Assembly: GCF_042453785.1 (NCBI RefSeq)
Contig: NC_091669.1
Span: 33,187,001 to 33,251,000 of the forward strand
Direction of reading: 5' to 3'
Length of the DNA stretch: 64,000 bases
Source of the DNA: Malus domestica
Taxonomy: Eukaryota > Streptophyta > Magnoliopsida > Rosales > Rosaceae
A program made the translations under genes and the position numbers. Of the stretch, positions 19,949-31,994 are shown in pieces. How positions within the stretch are numbered: position 1 is the stretch's first letter; every line of letters begins with the position of its first letter. Under the pieces are notes generated by a model, which saw only the letters and a list, made by a program, of their open reading frames with translations, searched no databases and was not told the origin of the DNA.

Positions 19949-22900
19949 ATGATGTCTGAAGACGCTGGACTTAGGAATGACAATATAATGTTAGTGGTTT
20001 ATGATGATGCTTCGGATCAACGATCTTTGTCTTTGGATGATACCAGCAGCACTGAGGAATCGCCTGATGAGACCAGGCTTTCATTGGAGACCACAAATGA
20101 TCTAACTCCATATATTGGACAAAGATTTTCTACTCATGATGCAGCTTATGAATACTACAGTGAATTTGCTAAGAGATGTGGATTCTCAATCCGGAGGCAC
20201 CGCACAGAGGGAAAAGTTGGGGTAGGAAAAGGAATTACAAGACGCTACTTTGTATGTCACCGGGCTGGAAACACCCCCATCAAAAACTCCAGTGAGAGTA
20301 AACCTCAAAGGAACAGAAAGTCCTCCCGATGCGGATGCCAAGCTTACATGCGGATAAGCAAGACAACAGAATTAGGAGCACTGGAATGGCGTGTCACAGG
20401 TTTTGCAAACCACCATAATCATGAACTCTTGGAACCAAACCAAGTTCGTTTTCTTCCTGCTTACCGAACTATTTCTGAGTCTGATAAGAGCCGGATACTT
20501 ATGTTTGCCAAGACAGGAATTTCGGTGCAGCAAATGATGAGGCTCATGGAGCTGGAGAAGTGTGTGGAACCGGGGTGTTTACCATTCACTGAAAAGGATG
20601 TTAGGAATTTACTCCAGTCATTTAGGAAATTAGATCCAGAAGAGGAGAGTATTGACTTGTTAAGAATGTGCAGAAGTATCAAGGAGAAAGATCCCAACTT
20701 CAAATTTGAGTACACCCTCGACTCAAACCACAGATTAGAGAATATTGCATGGTCATACGCATCATCAGTCCAGGCATATGAGTCATTTGGTGATGCCGTG
20801 GTGTTTGATACTACTCACCGCTTAACTGCATTTGACATGCCACTTGGGATATGGGTTGGAATAAACAATTATGGTATGCCTTGTTTTTTCGGCTGTGTGC
20901 TTCTACGAGAGGAAAGTTTAAGGTCGTTTTCGTGGGCGTTAAAGGTAAGAGTGACACTATGTTTATTTTTCATCTTCATAAAATCTGTCACATCACTTGT
21001 ATACTTTACAGAGGGATACCGTAAGGATATCTTGGACATACCCGTTGATAGGTACTTAAGTTTAATTTGGACTTTGACTAATACATTGTTGGATGGACTT
21101 GGATTGTCTGCCCTCCCATTTCAGTGCCTTCCTCGTGCCCTCCTGTTTGTGTGGTCACGGTTAAGCCACGTCAACATTTTATATTACTATTTCCTTTTGT
21201 TTTATTATTTTTATAAAAAAATAATATAAAATGTTGACGTGGCTTAACCTTGACCACACAAAACAGGAGGGCACTGAAATGGGAGGGCAGACAATCCAAG
21301 TCCTTGTTGGATACCATAAGTAACTTGGTCTAGCAAATGAATTAGGATTCTCTTTTGTGACACAAACAAAAGCCATGGAAGCATGTGACAGTGTAAACCA
21401 GGGAAGCATGTGACAGTTTAAACTTAGTTTCTGAAATAAAGGGTTTCAATAGGATAGGTGGGAGGTGAGAAAGCTTAAAGTGTAATATTAATGATTGGTC
21501 AACCGTAAGAGATGTTGCTTAGGTGATTGTGGTTCATACTTCAAGCAAGGGACTGATTCTTTTTTTCCTTTTTTTCTACTTTAGATTTGAATCATTTTTG
21601 GCAGTTTTGTAGTACAATTGTATAATGCGAGGGAGCAAGTCCTTATCAAATTTATGGCAGTTTATCTAATGAAGTTGGGGACTTTTCTTACCCCCTAGTA
21701 AATGCCAACAATCATCTCCTCTTATGTGTTCAGTATATCAGTCTTTTCCTGATAACCAGTTTGAACTAAAACTTTTATGTGTTGAAATATTCTTATACTC
21801 ATGATGAATGTCTGGCATCTGCAAAACTTCATCACTCCCAAGTTTACTTTGGTTTTCGTTTTTGTATGAAGGCATTCCTGAGCTTCATGTATGGGAAGGC
21901 ACCACAGACAATATTAACTGACCAAAATGTGTTTCTGAAAGAAGCAATAAGCATGGAAATGCCAACTGCTAAGCATGCACTATGCATATGGATGATAGTG
22001 GCAAAGTTTCCCTCCTGGTTCAATGCTGTTTTGGGTGAACGTTACAATGAGTGGAAGAGTGAGTTTTACCGCATATACAATTTGGAGTCCATAGAGGATT
22101 TTGAGTTAGGATGGAGGGACTTGGTAAATTCTTTTGGGCTTCACTCTAACAGGCACATAGTCAACTTGTATGGCCTACGTTCGTTATGGGCATTACCGTT
22201 CTTGAGAAGCCATTTCTTTGCGGGAATGACTGCAATTGGGCAGTCAAAGTCGATTAATGCATTCATCCAACGATTTTTGAGTGCACAGACCCGACTTGCG
22301 CACTTTGTTGAACAAGTATGTGTCCCATTGCTCAATTTACAATTAAATTTGAAGGTCTGGTTATACTCTGATTCATTTTAGTGTCTTGCTTGGTCAAATG
22401 TAAAGGTAGCTTGCAGATGATATTAACATATGAAGATTGATATTTCAGTATTAGGCTATTTATTCAAAGTGGTTTTGTAATTCTACCTTGCCTAAGATTT
22501 TGTAGTACATCAGAACATGGAAATTTGTGTGTTTCCGTGTGTCAAACAACATCAAAGCACACACGATTTTAACAGGTCAAAAACTGTAACTACAGAGGAA
22601 GAAGTGTTGAGCTACAGTAATATTTCTTCCTGTGGTCAATGTGTTATCTACCTTTGACCCGGACATGCTAAAACTTAAAAAAAAATTCTTTGGAACCTGA
22701 GTTTTGTCAATTAGTCCGTTTAAATGTGCAATTTTTCAGCTTATATGGAGGTTCTATATGGTACACAATTCCAATTATGAGGGTAAAGTGGAGGTTGATG
22801 AATGTTAACCTGCTGAGTGCTGACTGTACTGTAAACAATGTTTTCCTGTGATTGCTTCACGCGTGAATGACAAGCATAGCTCCTTCTACTGATTTCTCTG

Positions 22901-23883
22901 TGTGGTTTACACCTATCACAGTTGATTTTCTACACTTGTATGAAAGTGTTTTTGGATGGAACATAATTTTACCTGTCATTAAGTTTGTGGGAAGTAGTAG
23001 TCTACTTTTGGAAAACCTATTTTGCTGGTATTTAGGAAATAAACTTAATCAAGAAATAGAGTTAGCCTGAAGCTTATTTAATATACATGTTGGTTAATGC
23101 GCATTTAGGTGGATGTATTATAGGATGCACATTTAAGGAGCCATGTCTCTTTGTGAAGATGCATGAGGCATATCTTATGATATATGAGGCATCTCTTTTT
23201 TTTTTTTTTTTATTTATTCTTTTGTGTTTTTGTCCTCAATTGTTTACTTCGGTTTGCATGAGCAGGTGGCTGTTGCTGTGGATTTTAAAGATCAAGCTGG
23301 AGAACAACAAACAATGCAACAGAATCTCCAAAATATTTGCCTTAAAACAGGAGCGCCCATGGAATCCCATGCTGCCTCAATCCTTACACCTCATGCTTTC
23401 TCTAAGCTTCAAGAACAACTTGTTTTGGCTGCCCACTACGCATCTTTTCAGATGGAAGATGGTTTTCTTGTGCGACACCACACAAAAGCTGATGGAGGTC
23501 GTAAAGTGTATTGGGTTCCTCGGGAAGGCATCATAAGTTGCAGTTGCCATCACTTTGAGTTCTCTGGAATTCTCTGTCGGCATGCTCTTCGAGTTCTATC
23601 CACAGGAAATTGCTTTCAGATCCCTGATAGATACATTCCTGCACGATGGCGCCGGATCAGCATGCCTTCTGCAAAACTCCTTCAGAGTTCCCCAAATGAA
23701 CATGCGGAAAGAATACAGTTATTGCAGAATATAGTCTCAACTCTTGTAACAGAATCTGCCAAGTCTAGGGAGAGACTAGATATAGCAACTGAGCAAGTCT
23801 CCATTCTCTTATCTCGTATACGAGAGGAGCCTGTTTCGTTGCAAAGTACAAGAGAGATTTGTTCTACGCATAGGAATATTTGA
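19949..23883 (+). CDS. FAR1-RELATED SEQUENCE protein (FRS10/11-like)
   Basis: Coding exons are 19949-20944, 21872-22315 and 23266-23883; all junctions are GT/AG and phase 0, giving 685 aa. FRS proteins are transcription factors derived from Mutator-like transposases and act in light signalling and development. The FAR1 zinc-finger DNA-binding domain spans residues 68-160 (CGFSIRR, YFVCH, SSRCGCQA, HHNHEL). A MULE transposase-like domain follows from about 255, with Asp in VVFDTTHRL and ILTDQN. The SWIM zinc finger is at about 571-587 (CXCX9CXH). A second in-frame ATG lies one codon in. Intron 1 of the coding part (20945-21871) holds a 209-bp MITE. No terminal repeats or 9-bp duplication flank the gene, so it is a domesticated host gene. 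Naming within FRS10/11 is from memory of the family. Confidence 0.93.
21095..21303. mobile_element. Palindromic Mutator-type MITE in FRS intron
   Basis: The two halves are almost perfect reverse complements (ends GGACTTGGATTG and CAATCCAAGTCC). A perfect 9-bp target duplication TTGTTGGAT flanks it (21086-21094 and 21304-21312). The left arm carries an extra 11 bases or so (TTCCTCGTGCC). In the FRS pre-mRNA it would fold into a hairpin of about 100 bp, a likely source of 24-nt siRNA. Confidence 0.92.
22316..23265 (+). other. FRS intron 2, no other feature seen
   Basis: 950 bases between clear GT and AG borders. It is T-rich toward the acceptor, with a run of T near 23198. No transposon ends were recognised. 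Confidence 0.6.
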
Positions 23884-24590
23884 TTCATACCTAAAACAGA
23901 TAGCGTAGTCCAAGTTCTCATGGACAGCGACGCTTGTCAAGGTTTGCTAAAGAATGTAAGTCGGACAGGCTTGGAAGCTACAATTTGCATCAGAGGCTTG
24001 GAAGCTGGTATGTCGGATAAAGTTGTTGCTTGACCTTTTTTGTAGTTGTTTTGGTACCCATGTGATGATGGTTGTTTCGTATGCCCTACTCTGGCCGATG
24101 GATGAAGAAATTTCTGCTTGTTGCCAGTCGGGATAAAAGAATGCGGATACATAGAGGCACGGTTGTTTTGAAGCAATGGACGGATGTTTCTCCCTCAGTT
24201 GATTGAGTCGGAGTGTCACGCGGTTCCTTGTCTTCACGAAATAGGGACACCAGACGAAACAAGGTTGGATTGGTTACCAACAACTGGAGCACCCTGGAGA
24301 TATTTGGAATTGACAATAACATGCAGCGGTGCACGCCAACTAAAATCAGGCAAGAGGCTTGTAGCTCGAAGCGATAAGAGCATTTACTCATGTATTTGAT
24401 GTTCTTTGTTCGATCCCGCACTCCCAATATCACTTGTATCAAGAAAGACATAACTAAGAATCAAAATCGAACCTCGGCAACTTCGAATGGATGCCACATC
24501 TTATATCTGCATCTTCTTCAGTTTGACGAAAGAAAAAAAAACCCAACAACCTGTGAGTAAAACAGAGTTGGTGTTCACAATAGAAAACAG
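23884..24590 (+). other. FRS 3' UTR and spacer
   Basis: Transcribed-looking sequence of mixed composition follows the FRS stop. Open frames on either strand here have no recognised domain. No clear polyadenylation signal was chosen. Confidence 0.4.
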
Positions 24591-24715
24591 CTCTTAACCA
24601 CATATAACAGTGGGCCAAGCAACTCAAGCACAAAAACACAGCCCAACCCAACTTACAGTTAGACCCAAGCAGCTTTTTAAGGCCCATTAACCAGCAAAGC
24701 TGCCTACCCGTGCTA
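24590..24715 (+). promoter_or_regulatory. CMC2 promoter with site II elements
   Basis: TGGGCC at 24611-24616 and GGCCCA at 24681-24686 flank a block duplicated upstream of the FRS gene. Site II (TGGGCY) elements are typical of plant nuclear genes for respiratory-chain proteins, which fits the CMC2 role. A MITE (24736-25151) now separates this block from the leader. Confidence 0.55.
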
Positions 24716-24735
24716 CGTTGTTATGCCCTTTATTC

Positions 24736-25151
24736 GTTAATTGCATTTTACATCACAAAGTTTAGACGTCATTACCAAAATGGGTCACAAGATTTCAATT
24801 TCCGTATATTACACAACGGGATTTCAAAGTTGTACCAATTCAACCTCTCTTTAAGTTTCACATTCTAATTAGACTTTACAAAGTGGTTTAATTGATGCAA
24901 TTCGAAAATTAATATTAAGGACTTTTAACGAAACATTTTCGGTACTGTTCACTTTTAATGAAAAATTAAATTTTTACCATTTTCTGGTACTATTCATTAT
25001 ATATTTATTTGTCATTTTTCATTAAAATTAAAGTTATTTTGACATTTTTATTAATTTTCCTTTAATATTAATGGTATTAATTTGCGAAAATTGAAATCTC
25101 AAAACCTAATTTACAAATGGCTTCAAATGTTTTGGTGTAAAATGCAATTAA
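24736..25151. mobile_element. MITE inserted in the CMC2 promoter, with nested MITE-like core
   Basis: The ends GTTAATTGCATTTTACA and TGTAAAATGCAATTAAC begin inverted repeats of about 75 bp. It lies exactly where the FRS copy of this promoter is uninterrupted (near 18822), which confirms it as an insertion. The AT-rich centre has its own weak repeats (ACTGTTCACTTTTAATGAAA), suggesting nesting. No clear target duplication. Confidence 0.7.
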
Positions 25152-25407
25152 CCCCTATTTTTGTACCAGTGATATGCATTTTTCTCTGCAGTCGGTATAG
25201 GCAAAGCGTGGCGAACCTTAACCCTCTAGTTTATGCGAAGCCTGAAGGAGGAGGACCTGAGACAGACTCACGCAGCAGCAAATCGCAAGTGAAGGAATCC
25301 AATTTCCCATTTCCTCAATTTGCCCAAATTTCGTTTTCCTTATCGAAAAATTATAGTTTCTGCAGGTTGCTGTAGATTTTGATTCAATTGGGTGTTACAG
25401 ATTAAAT

Positions 25408-26750
25408 ATGCATCCTCCATTGACGCTACACAAGCACCCCATGTGTGCACAAGTGAGTTCTCCCTCCCTTTTGCTTTGCTTCTTTTTCTCTTTATTTTTT
25501 ATCAAATTATTTATATGATTTCGGGATTGGATCGTCTCTGTTTGTGTAGTTTGGGAGTCATGTGATTCACTGCCTGAATTGCTTCGGCGTCTCATAGATT
25601 GTATTCAACTTAATGGGAAACTGAACCCGTAACTAGTTGCGTCTGTCTGTGCCAAATTGCCAGTACAATTATAAACAAAAAAAGCATTTGAAGTGTTTTT
25701 TGGAAGATATGCTTCTAAGCATAAGTGCTTTTTGAAAAAGCATTTTCAAACGGGTAGTCTAAGGGCTCGTTTAGAAGTGATTTTAAAATAACTAAAAGCG
25801 TTTTTGATGAAAATGTTTTTCGAATCAATCCATAGTAAAAATGCAATTGAATCCTGGAAAACGCTTTTTACAAGAAGCACATAACTAGTCATTCTTGCAA
25901 AAGCACTTCAATTGCTTTTGGAACCCAAAAACATTTTTTCTAAAAGCGTTTTCAGTTATTTTTAAAGCACTTCCAAACGAACCTAATTCATAGGAGGCTT
26001 GCCAGTGTGTAGCCCAGCTAATGTTTGATTTCAAATGGAGAAAAATTGACAACTTATAGACAAGAGTTGTGTAACCTAATTCATTCATGATATAAACACG
26101 TATGGAGCTACACATACGCAACCAAATAGATGAGTTATGTATCAGGATTTGTACAGCCAGTTCTGTTATAGCTGGATACAGTTTGGGGTTACAATTTATG
26201 AGGTTAAGGGAAGATGGTTTTGATCAAACATCTCTCGTAAATCTGCCAAGAAAAGTCATGAAAGTTGTTATCTTGACACGAAAACTACCGTCAAGACTCC
26301 TATTTTGAGGTCTCAGATGGTTTCTGGTGTAGGAAGTTTCAGTTTTTGCTATTCAAGTTATGAAATTAAGCAGCAAGTTGATATATTTATTTTATTTCTC
26401 TTTGTGTGCGGGTGTAGATCATCGAGGAGTTTCAGAAGTGTCATGTAGATCATCCTATTGCAAAATTCTTTGGTGAATGTACAGACCTCAAAATACAGCT
26501 CGACCGTTGTTTCCGACAGGAAGTAAGTCTTAGTTATCCGAGTCTTTTTATTTCAAAAATAGAAACCGATAATTGTTGTAGAGTCTTGTTAATTATTTTG
26601 GGGTTTGGGGTAATAGTTTTGGAATTACTGCAACAGAAAGCTGTGAAGAGGAAGGCAAACTTTGAAGAGAGTAAAAAACTCAAGGAAAGGCTACAAACTT
26701 TGAGGAAGGAAACTGCTGAGATAACCACTGAGAGTTCTGTACAAGCTTAA
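25408..26750 (+). CDS. CMC2: CMC2-type twin-CX9C protein, cytochrome c oxidase assembly
   Basis: Exons are 25408-25452, 26418-26522 and 26637-26750, phase 0 with GT/AG borders, giving 87 aa. CMC2 proteins are small soluble proteins of the mitochondrial intermembrane space needed to assemble cytochrome c oxidase. They are imported and oxidised by the MIA40 pathway. The sequence starts MHPPLTLHKHPMC, as CMC2 family members do. It has a twin CX9C motif: Cys at residues 13 and 23 bracket AQIIEEFQK, and the second pair brackets TDLKIQLDR. A basic helical tail follows. The length matches the plant family. Intron 1 holds a hAT-like MITE. The start is fixed by homology, and the exon 1 relic upstream of FRS supports the exon border. 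Confidence 0.94.
25762..25986. mobile_element. hAT-like MITE in CMC2 intron 1
   Basis: The ends GGGCTCGTTTAGAAGTG and CACTTCCAAACGAACCT are imperfect inverted repeats; inner parts also pair (AAAATAACTAAAAGCG). This end type is typical of small hAT-related MITEs. No convincing 8-bp duplication. A related partial copy lies just before it (25680-25750). Confidence 0.6.
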
Positions 26751-27144
26751 TAGCAAACCGAGGCATTCTTTCAGCGACGGAAATAAGGCGCAATATCAGG
26801 TATACTTCCACAGATTACGCTTCCACGACATTGATGTGTAAGAGAATGTTTCAGAATAATTTGGAAGTTTGAGGAATATTATCTGTCGAAAATAGAAGTA
26901 TGATTCATTATCAGTCATAGTTTCAATGGAACTGTGTTATATGTTGAATAATACATGAGCAGCTTCTTTAAATTGCAAATCTTTGTCCTCTTGAGATATG
27001 TATGCTAAATCGTAACTAGAAGTTTAATCTACGTTACTTGGGAAAACTTTGGCGAATGGCATCGCTTGAATTTCAATCCACGATCACCACTAGTTTCGTT
27101 TCACTGCTTTCGCAACGACATTTTAAAGGATCGCCTTACCTTGT
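26751..27144 (+). other. CMC2 3' UTR and spacer
   Basis: No gene or repeat seen between the CMC2 stop and the hAT target duplication. Confidence 0.4.
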
Positions 27145-27152
27145 ATCACCAA

Positions 27153-28032
27153 TAGGGATGGATAAATACCCATTGATTATGGGTAACCGCGGGTTATCCG
27201 TCCATTTAAATTAAACGGTTACGGTTATGAGTAACCGTTTAGTTTTAAATGGTTATGGGTATAACCGTTTATCCGTGAAATTTAAATGGGCAGTTATAGG
27301 TGTTAATCGCGGTTATAAACGGATAACCATTTATCGATTTATTTTATATATGTAAAATTAACACAAACCATGTTCCCTATCGGACAAAACTTAGATCAAT
27401 GTTATTGACTATAGTGCATGATTTCTATAGCTAATATAATATAGTTTTCCTTAACCACTTTAAATTTTATGGTTCATTATATATATTTATGTTAATATTT
27501 TACATTCCGAGTTAAATAACCCAATAATACTGTTTTTTAATGGTTTTCGTAACCCAATAATACTTAGCAAATTGTATATTACCCTCATTGTTAACAATTA
27601 AAAATATCATCGGTAAACTATTATTTCAATTATTGGAATGGTATAAGGGTTTTCAAAAATTAAAATGCAGAAATGTATGATGAATGTACCTATAACGGTG
27701 TTTAATTATTAAAAAAAGAAAATTATGACAAATTTTTCTTTTTTAATTTTCAACTTGTTAAAAAAATACGTAGACGGGTGAAAATGAGTAAATGGTAAAA
27801 AAGAAAGGATAAACAGGTTAATAAATAATAAATGGATTAACGGGTATTAAATGGTTAAGGTTAAATGGGTACACGGTTATGGGTATGGTTAACTGTTTAT
27901 AAACGGTTATGGGTATGAATATAATCGTTTAGGCAATTACCCAATGGGTAAACGGTTATGCGGGTATGAGAATAAATAGTTATTGATAAATAACCGCGGT
28001 TACCCGTCCGCCATAACCGTTGTCTATCCCTA
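27153..28032. mobile_element. Non-autonomous hAT element (880 bp)
   Basis: The ends TAGGGATGGA and TCTATCCCTA are inverted repeats. A perfect 8-bp target duplication ATCACCAA flanks it (27145-27152, 28033-28040). Both subterminal regions are full of GGTTATGGGTA / TAACCGTTTA motifs, likely transposase-binding sites. No transposase is encoded. Confidence 0.93.
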
Positions 28033-28444
28033 ATCACCAAGAGACTCGAACAAATGCCACAATGCAGAGCTTTAAATGGGTGCTCTAGCTTCATCAGAGA
28101 CTGGCCAGCACGTTATGGGCAGAATTTATGCTAACGGAAGCAAAGAAAATTAAAAAACTGAAACAAGATCAAAGATAATTTTGAATCACTCCGAAGGCTG
28201 CACACGCGTTCTTTATTTCACAATACGAAAATCCTTGTGCAGGAAAACATTCTCAAAACTTAAATCCTCAACAACCCTTTACGATTTAAGTTACAGTAGG
28301 AAATTAAAAGACAAACCCTAGATCGAAAGGTTGAAACACCATTGGAATTTGTATCACTCCTGTTCTCCATTGGACCATTGCCAGTTACATCTCCGTCATC
28401 ATTGTTCAACTCAATTAAACTAGCTTTGGATGTGCTTTGATTTT

Positions 28445-29029
28445 TCACTTTTTGCTTAATTTGCTGGATTTGAGAAGGACGATCTCGAGGAGTCCATCAT
28501 GCCGGAAATGGGGAGAAAAGAGACGGGGATCAACAGGTCCGGGAAGAGTGAAAGAAACGGCAAATGGTCCAGGCGGGCATAGTTGCTGGACTCTCATATG
28601 GTACACAGTTGATGAGTTTCTCAAAAGTTCAACACCGTTCATGACTCCTTGTATATGAACCTTTCCATCACGTTGGATAACACATTTTACGTTACCTGCG
28701 CTAAAGATAAACCAAATTTCCCACCAATTATCTCCTACTTCATAGTTGGTCAATGAAATTCGCAATCTCGGACTACATTATGTTTAGCTGACACACGAAC
28801 AACTACGAGGATTGAGGATTGAGGATTGAGAATTGAGAACTGAAAGTGAAAACACATTACCTCGATTCGTTCGGAGACCAGGAAGTGCAACTCGAGCAAG
28901 GTACGCAGCTTCGCTCTCGCCAATGTCGACAACACCGCCACTACCTTCCTTTGCAATTGATGTTCCGGTCAAAGCAACGCCCGACTCCTTCGAACGTGGA
29001 TGACGATTCCCAACATTTTCTGCTCCCAT
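28445..29029 (-). CDS. Alpha-crystallin/HSP20-like protein (IDM2/IDM3-type)
   Basis: Minus strand; exon 1 is 29029-28861 and exon 2 is 28695-28445, joined at a GT/AG intron in phase 1; 139 aa. The start is the first true ATG (29029); the upstream frame has only GTG. After a polar N-terminus the protein has VDIGESEAAYLARVALPG, then RDGKVHIQGV in exon 2, then QLCPPGPFAVSFTLPGPVDP. These are hallmarks of the plant alpha-crystallin family that includes Arabidopsis IDM2 and IDM3. Those proteins join the IDM1 histone acetyltransferase complex, which opens chromatin for ROS1 DNA demethylation. The assignment rests on remembered family motifs; the exact orthologue is open. Confidence 0.75.
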
Positions 29030-29040
29030 CTTGATCACTG

Positions 29041-29775
29041 ACACTCAGATCAGATTTCATTCAAATATTTAGAATGCACCACAGTAGGAAAACATAACAA
29101 AACAATCAAAATTGTACAAAAATGCAAGTCGTGGGTTGCCCACGTGATTCTGGCCTTCCTCTTCAACGTACTGCGTCGGATTCAAACTCTTCCCTCCCAT
29201 TGGCATAGATTATTGTAGAAAATTATAATTCCGCAATCCAAAATTGTGTTATGAAATTTCATACCGGCGTCGCCGAAACCGAGGGAAAATGACGGAGAAT
29301 CTTCCAATACATCAAAAAATGGATGGGTTTCTGAACAATCCAACACCCCAGGTCCTCGGATTGGTGGTCGGAAATGGGAGATACGCTCGGGTTCGTCGGG
29401 TCGCGGCAAAATTAATCCGGACCGGATCCTAGTGTTTTGGACGGAGTGAATTTTGAAAAGCAGATTTTCCAATTTGAAAACGGGCCGGGTCTAGATTTGG
29501 TAACTAGGAAAATGGGTTGGGCCAGCACACAATTTTGCGTTAATTGTAGTGAGAAAGGAAAGGAGATAAAATTGGAATTTAATTAGGTAATTTGTTTGAG
29601 GTTATAAAATTTATTTTAGTACTACCAAATCAACCATTGGTTGGTGCATGCATGCTACTTACTGTATATCAATTGTACAAGGAAAGGAATAAATTGCTAT
29701 TTAACTCGGAGTAATTTGTTTGAGCCTTTGAGGTCACAAAATATTTTTTGAATGGAAGGTTTAAAATTATCAATA
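29041..29775. other. Upstream region of the IDM-like gene
   Basis: The promoter of the minus-strand gene should lie here. Frames at 29182-29472 on the minus strand and 29244-29432 on the plus strand overlap without recognised domains. No core element was chosen with confidence. Confidence 0.35.
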
Positions 29776-29778
29776 TTA

Positions 29779-30408
29779 GAGCAGCTCCAACGTATGCTGG
29801 AACCCAATGGACAAGTGACGGGAATGACCCACACGCCCCAGCAACAACCTCCAGCCCATGTGAGCGACTGGGGAGGGAAGGGGCCCGAGTGAGAGGCCCG
29901 GCACGAATTGGTGGCACGAGAGCCCGAGGGGAATGTGATGCATGGTTGATGTCAGCCACGATATAAAATTAATAAAAAAAAGTAAAAAAATTAATAAAAA
30001 GGTAAATAATTAATAAACAAAAAAAGAAAATAATTAAAAAATCCCAAAAAAAATAAAAAAATCCAAAAAAAAAATTTGATTTAGTTTTTCTATAAATATG
30101 GTATCATTATCTTCCAACTTACACCATAATTTTATATTTTCTCGGATACTTTGGGTTGTAATTTCTTATTTAATGACACGTAGTACAACAAGACCGATTG
30201 AAAATCATATCCGAAATTACAAATAAAATTATTTTTTATTATTTTATAAAATAAAAAATACTAATATTTTATTGCCTATTGCCATGACTATTCAGTTTAG
30301 GGTGGAGATGCAAAAGACAATTACTGTTCAGTGAAGGCAGTTACAGTTCACTTGAGGCTATTCAATAGTGAGTTGCCCAAGGGGGCCGTTGCAACGCTAG
30401 AGCTACTC
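29779..30408. mobile_element. Harbinger-type non-autonomous element (630 bp)
   Basis: The ends GAGCAGCTCCAACG and CGCTAGAGCTACTC are imperfect inverted repeats, flanked by TTA on both sides (29776-29778, 30409-30411), the usual PIF/Harbinger target duplication. The 5' part is GC-rich and the rest is A-rich. No transposase. Confidence 0.75.
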
Positions 30409-30796
30409 TTAGGATTGAGTCAACAGCGTCAAATTCACTTGTTTATTTATTTGTCGCTCATACTCATTTTAGGAATAAGAGAAAAAATAAATAAATCCAA
30501 CCCATGAAAACCATCCAGCCCAACCCATCCTAAAATGGTTTGGGTGGGTTGGTTTGCCTATTTTCTTGTGTAAAAGGGGTTGTAATACTGACAACCCGAG
30601 CCTATTGAGCTAGGCAAAGAGATGAAGTCCAACCTGACCAACCCACCCAATGGTCACCCCTATTAGTTAAAGTGAAAAATTGTTTCCATTGACATATATT
30701 AGAAATAAAATATTCATTACCACCTATGTCAAATATGAAATAATTTGCTGATCTTAAACAAAGAGAAGTAAATATTATTTAAAATACAAAAGAAAA

Positions 30797-31994
30797 TGGA
30801 TAAATTACATAAAATCACCTCAACTATGAGTCGCATATAATCTCATACTCCATATTTTGAACATTGCAATGTTATACATCATCTTATAACTTTGTCGCAA
30901 TGTCATACCTTCATCAACCTTTCTGTTAAATGCTGACGTGGTAGGACTGGAGCCCACTCATTCGTTAACTGAAATAAAAAATTAATTAATTAATAATAAA
31001 TTATTCTTATTTATTTAACAATTAAATTTCATTAAAAACAAATAATTTTATGGACCCCATGTTTGTTTAACAATTAATTTAATAGAAATAATAATTTTGT
31101 GGCCCCCACACCCAATCTCTATTTTTCTCCTTCAAGCTCTCCCTTCTCTCTTAACTTGCGTCTCTTTCTTCACCCCTCAGCCACAAGTTGCACTGTTGTA
31201 ACCGCATGTTGCACTGCTGCAGCCTATGCTCCATTAAACCTCCAACCTTTACCAAAACACACGAAATTTATCTCAAAATGGAGATCACAAAACAAGGAAT
31301 AGAAATATACCATTTTTAGGCCAAGTTGTGGTCGGATAATGGCCTGAGCTTGTTAGCCCAAAACTGGGCTTGTGGTTTCTCACGAAATTGAGGCAAATTC
31401 GAGCCTCCCGTGCTCGAATCCTAACCTCAAGATGAAGGGGAAGTGATATGTGGCCTTAGTCTCGTCCAATCCGACGAGTAATTGACATATTTTTCATCGA
31501 AAAATCGTGAGGTGGTGGCGGCATCCATTTGTGTTAGTGTACAGAGTGAGAGGTTAGAGAAAGTTGGGAGTTGAGCGTTGAGGGAGAAAAGAAGAGAGAG
31601 TGACACGGTTGTGGATGTGGTCTGGAACGTGGCTGTTCTTTGGGGGTCGGCTTCTCTGTGAACATAGAGAAGAAAGAGACGGTGATAGTTGGTAGAGAAA
31701 AGAGATTTTAAGGGAGAAAGAGAGAGATTGGGGATGGGGGGCCCACAAATTTTTTTTAATTAAATTTAATTGTTAAATAAATAACAATAATTTATTATTA
31801 ATTCATTCATTTTTTATTTCAGTAGACAAATGAGTGGGTTCCACTCTTGCCACGTCAACATTTAACAGAAAAGTTAACGGAGGTATGACATTGTAATAAA
31901 TTCATAAGATGGGGTATGACATTGAAATGTTTAAAACATGAGGTATAAGGTTGTTATGCAACTCATAATTGAGGTGGTTTTGTGTAATTTACCC
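30797..31994. mobile_element. Foldback Mutator-like element (1.2 kb)
   Basis: The ends GGATAAATTACATAAAATCA and its partner (31975-31994) start inverted repeats of well over 250 bp. Similarity continues into the CT-rich (left) and GA-rich (right) interior. A perfect 9-bp duplication AAAAGAAAA flanks it (30788-30796, 31995-32003). Interior frames are low-complexity. No transposase. Confidence 0.88.

Noticed and set aside
31099..31302. Ser/Pro-rich ORF in the foldback element
   Set aside because: It is the CT-rich arm of the inverted repeat, and the opposite arm gives a similar low-complexity frame.
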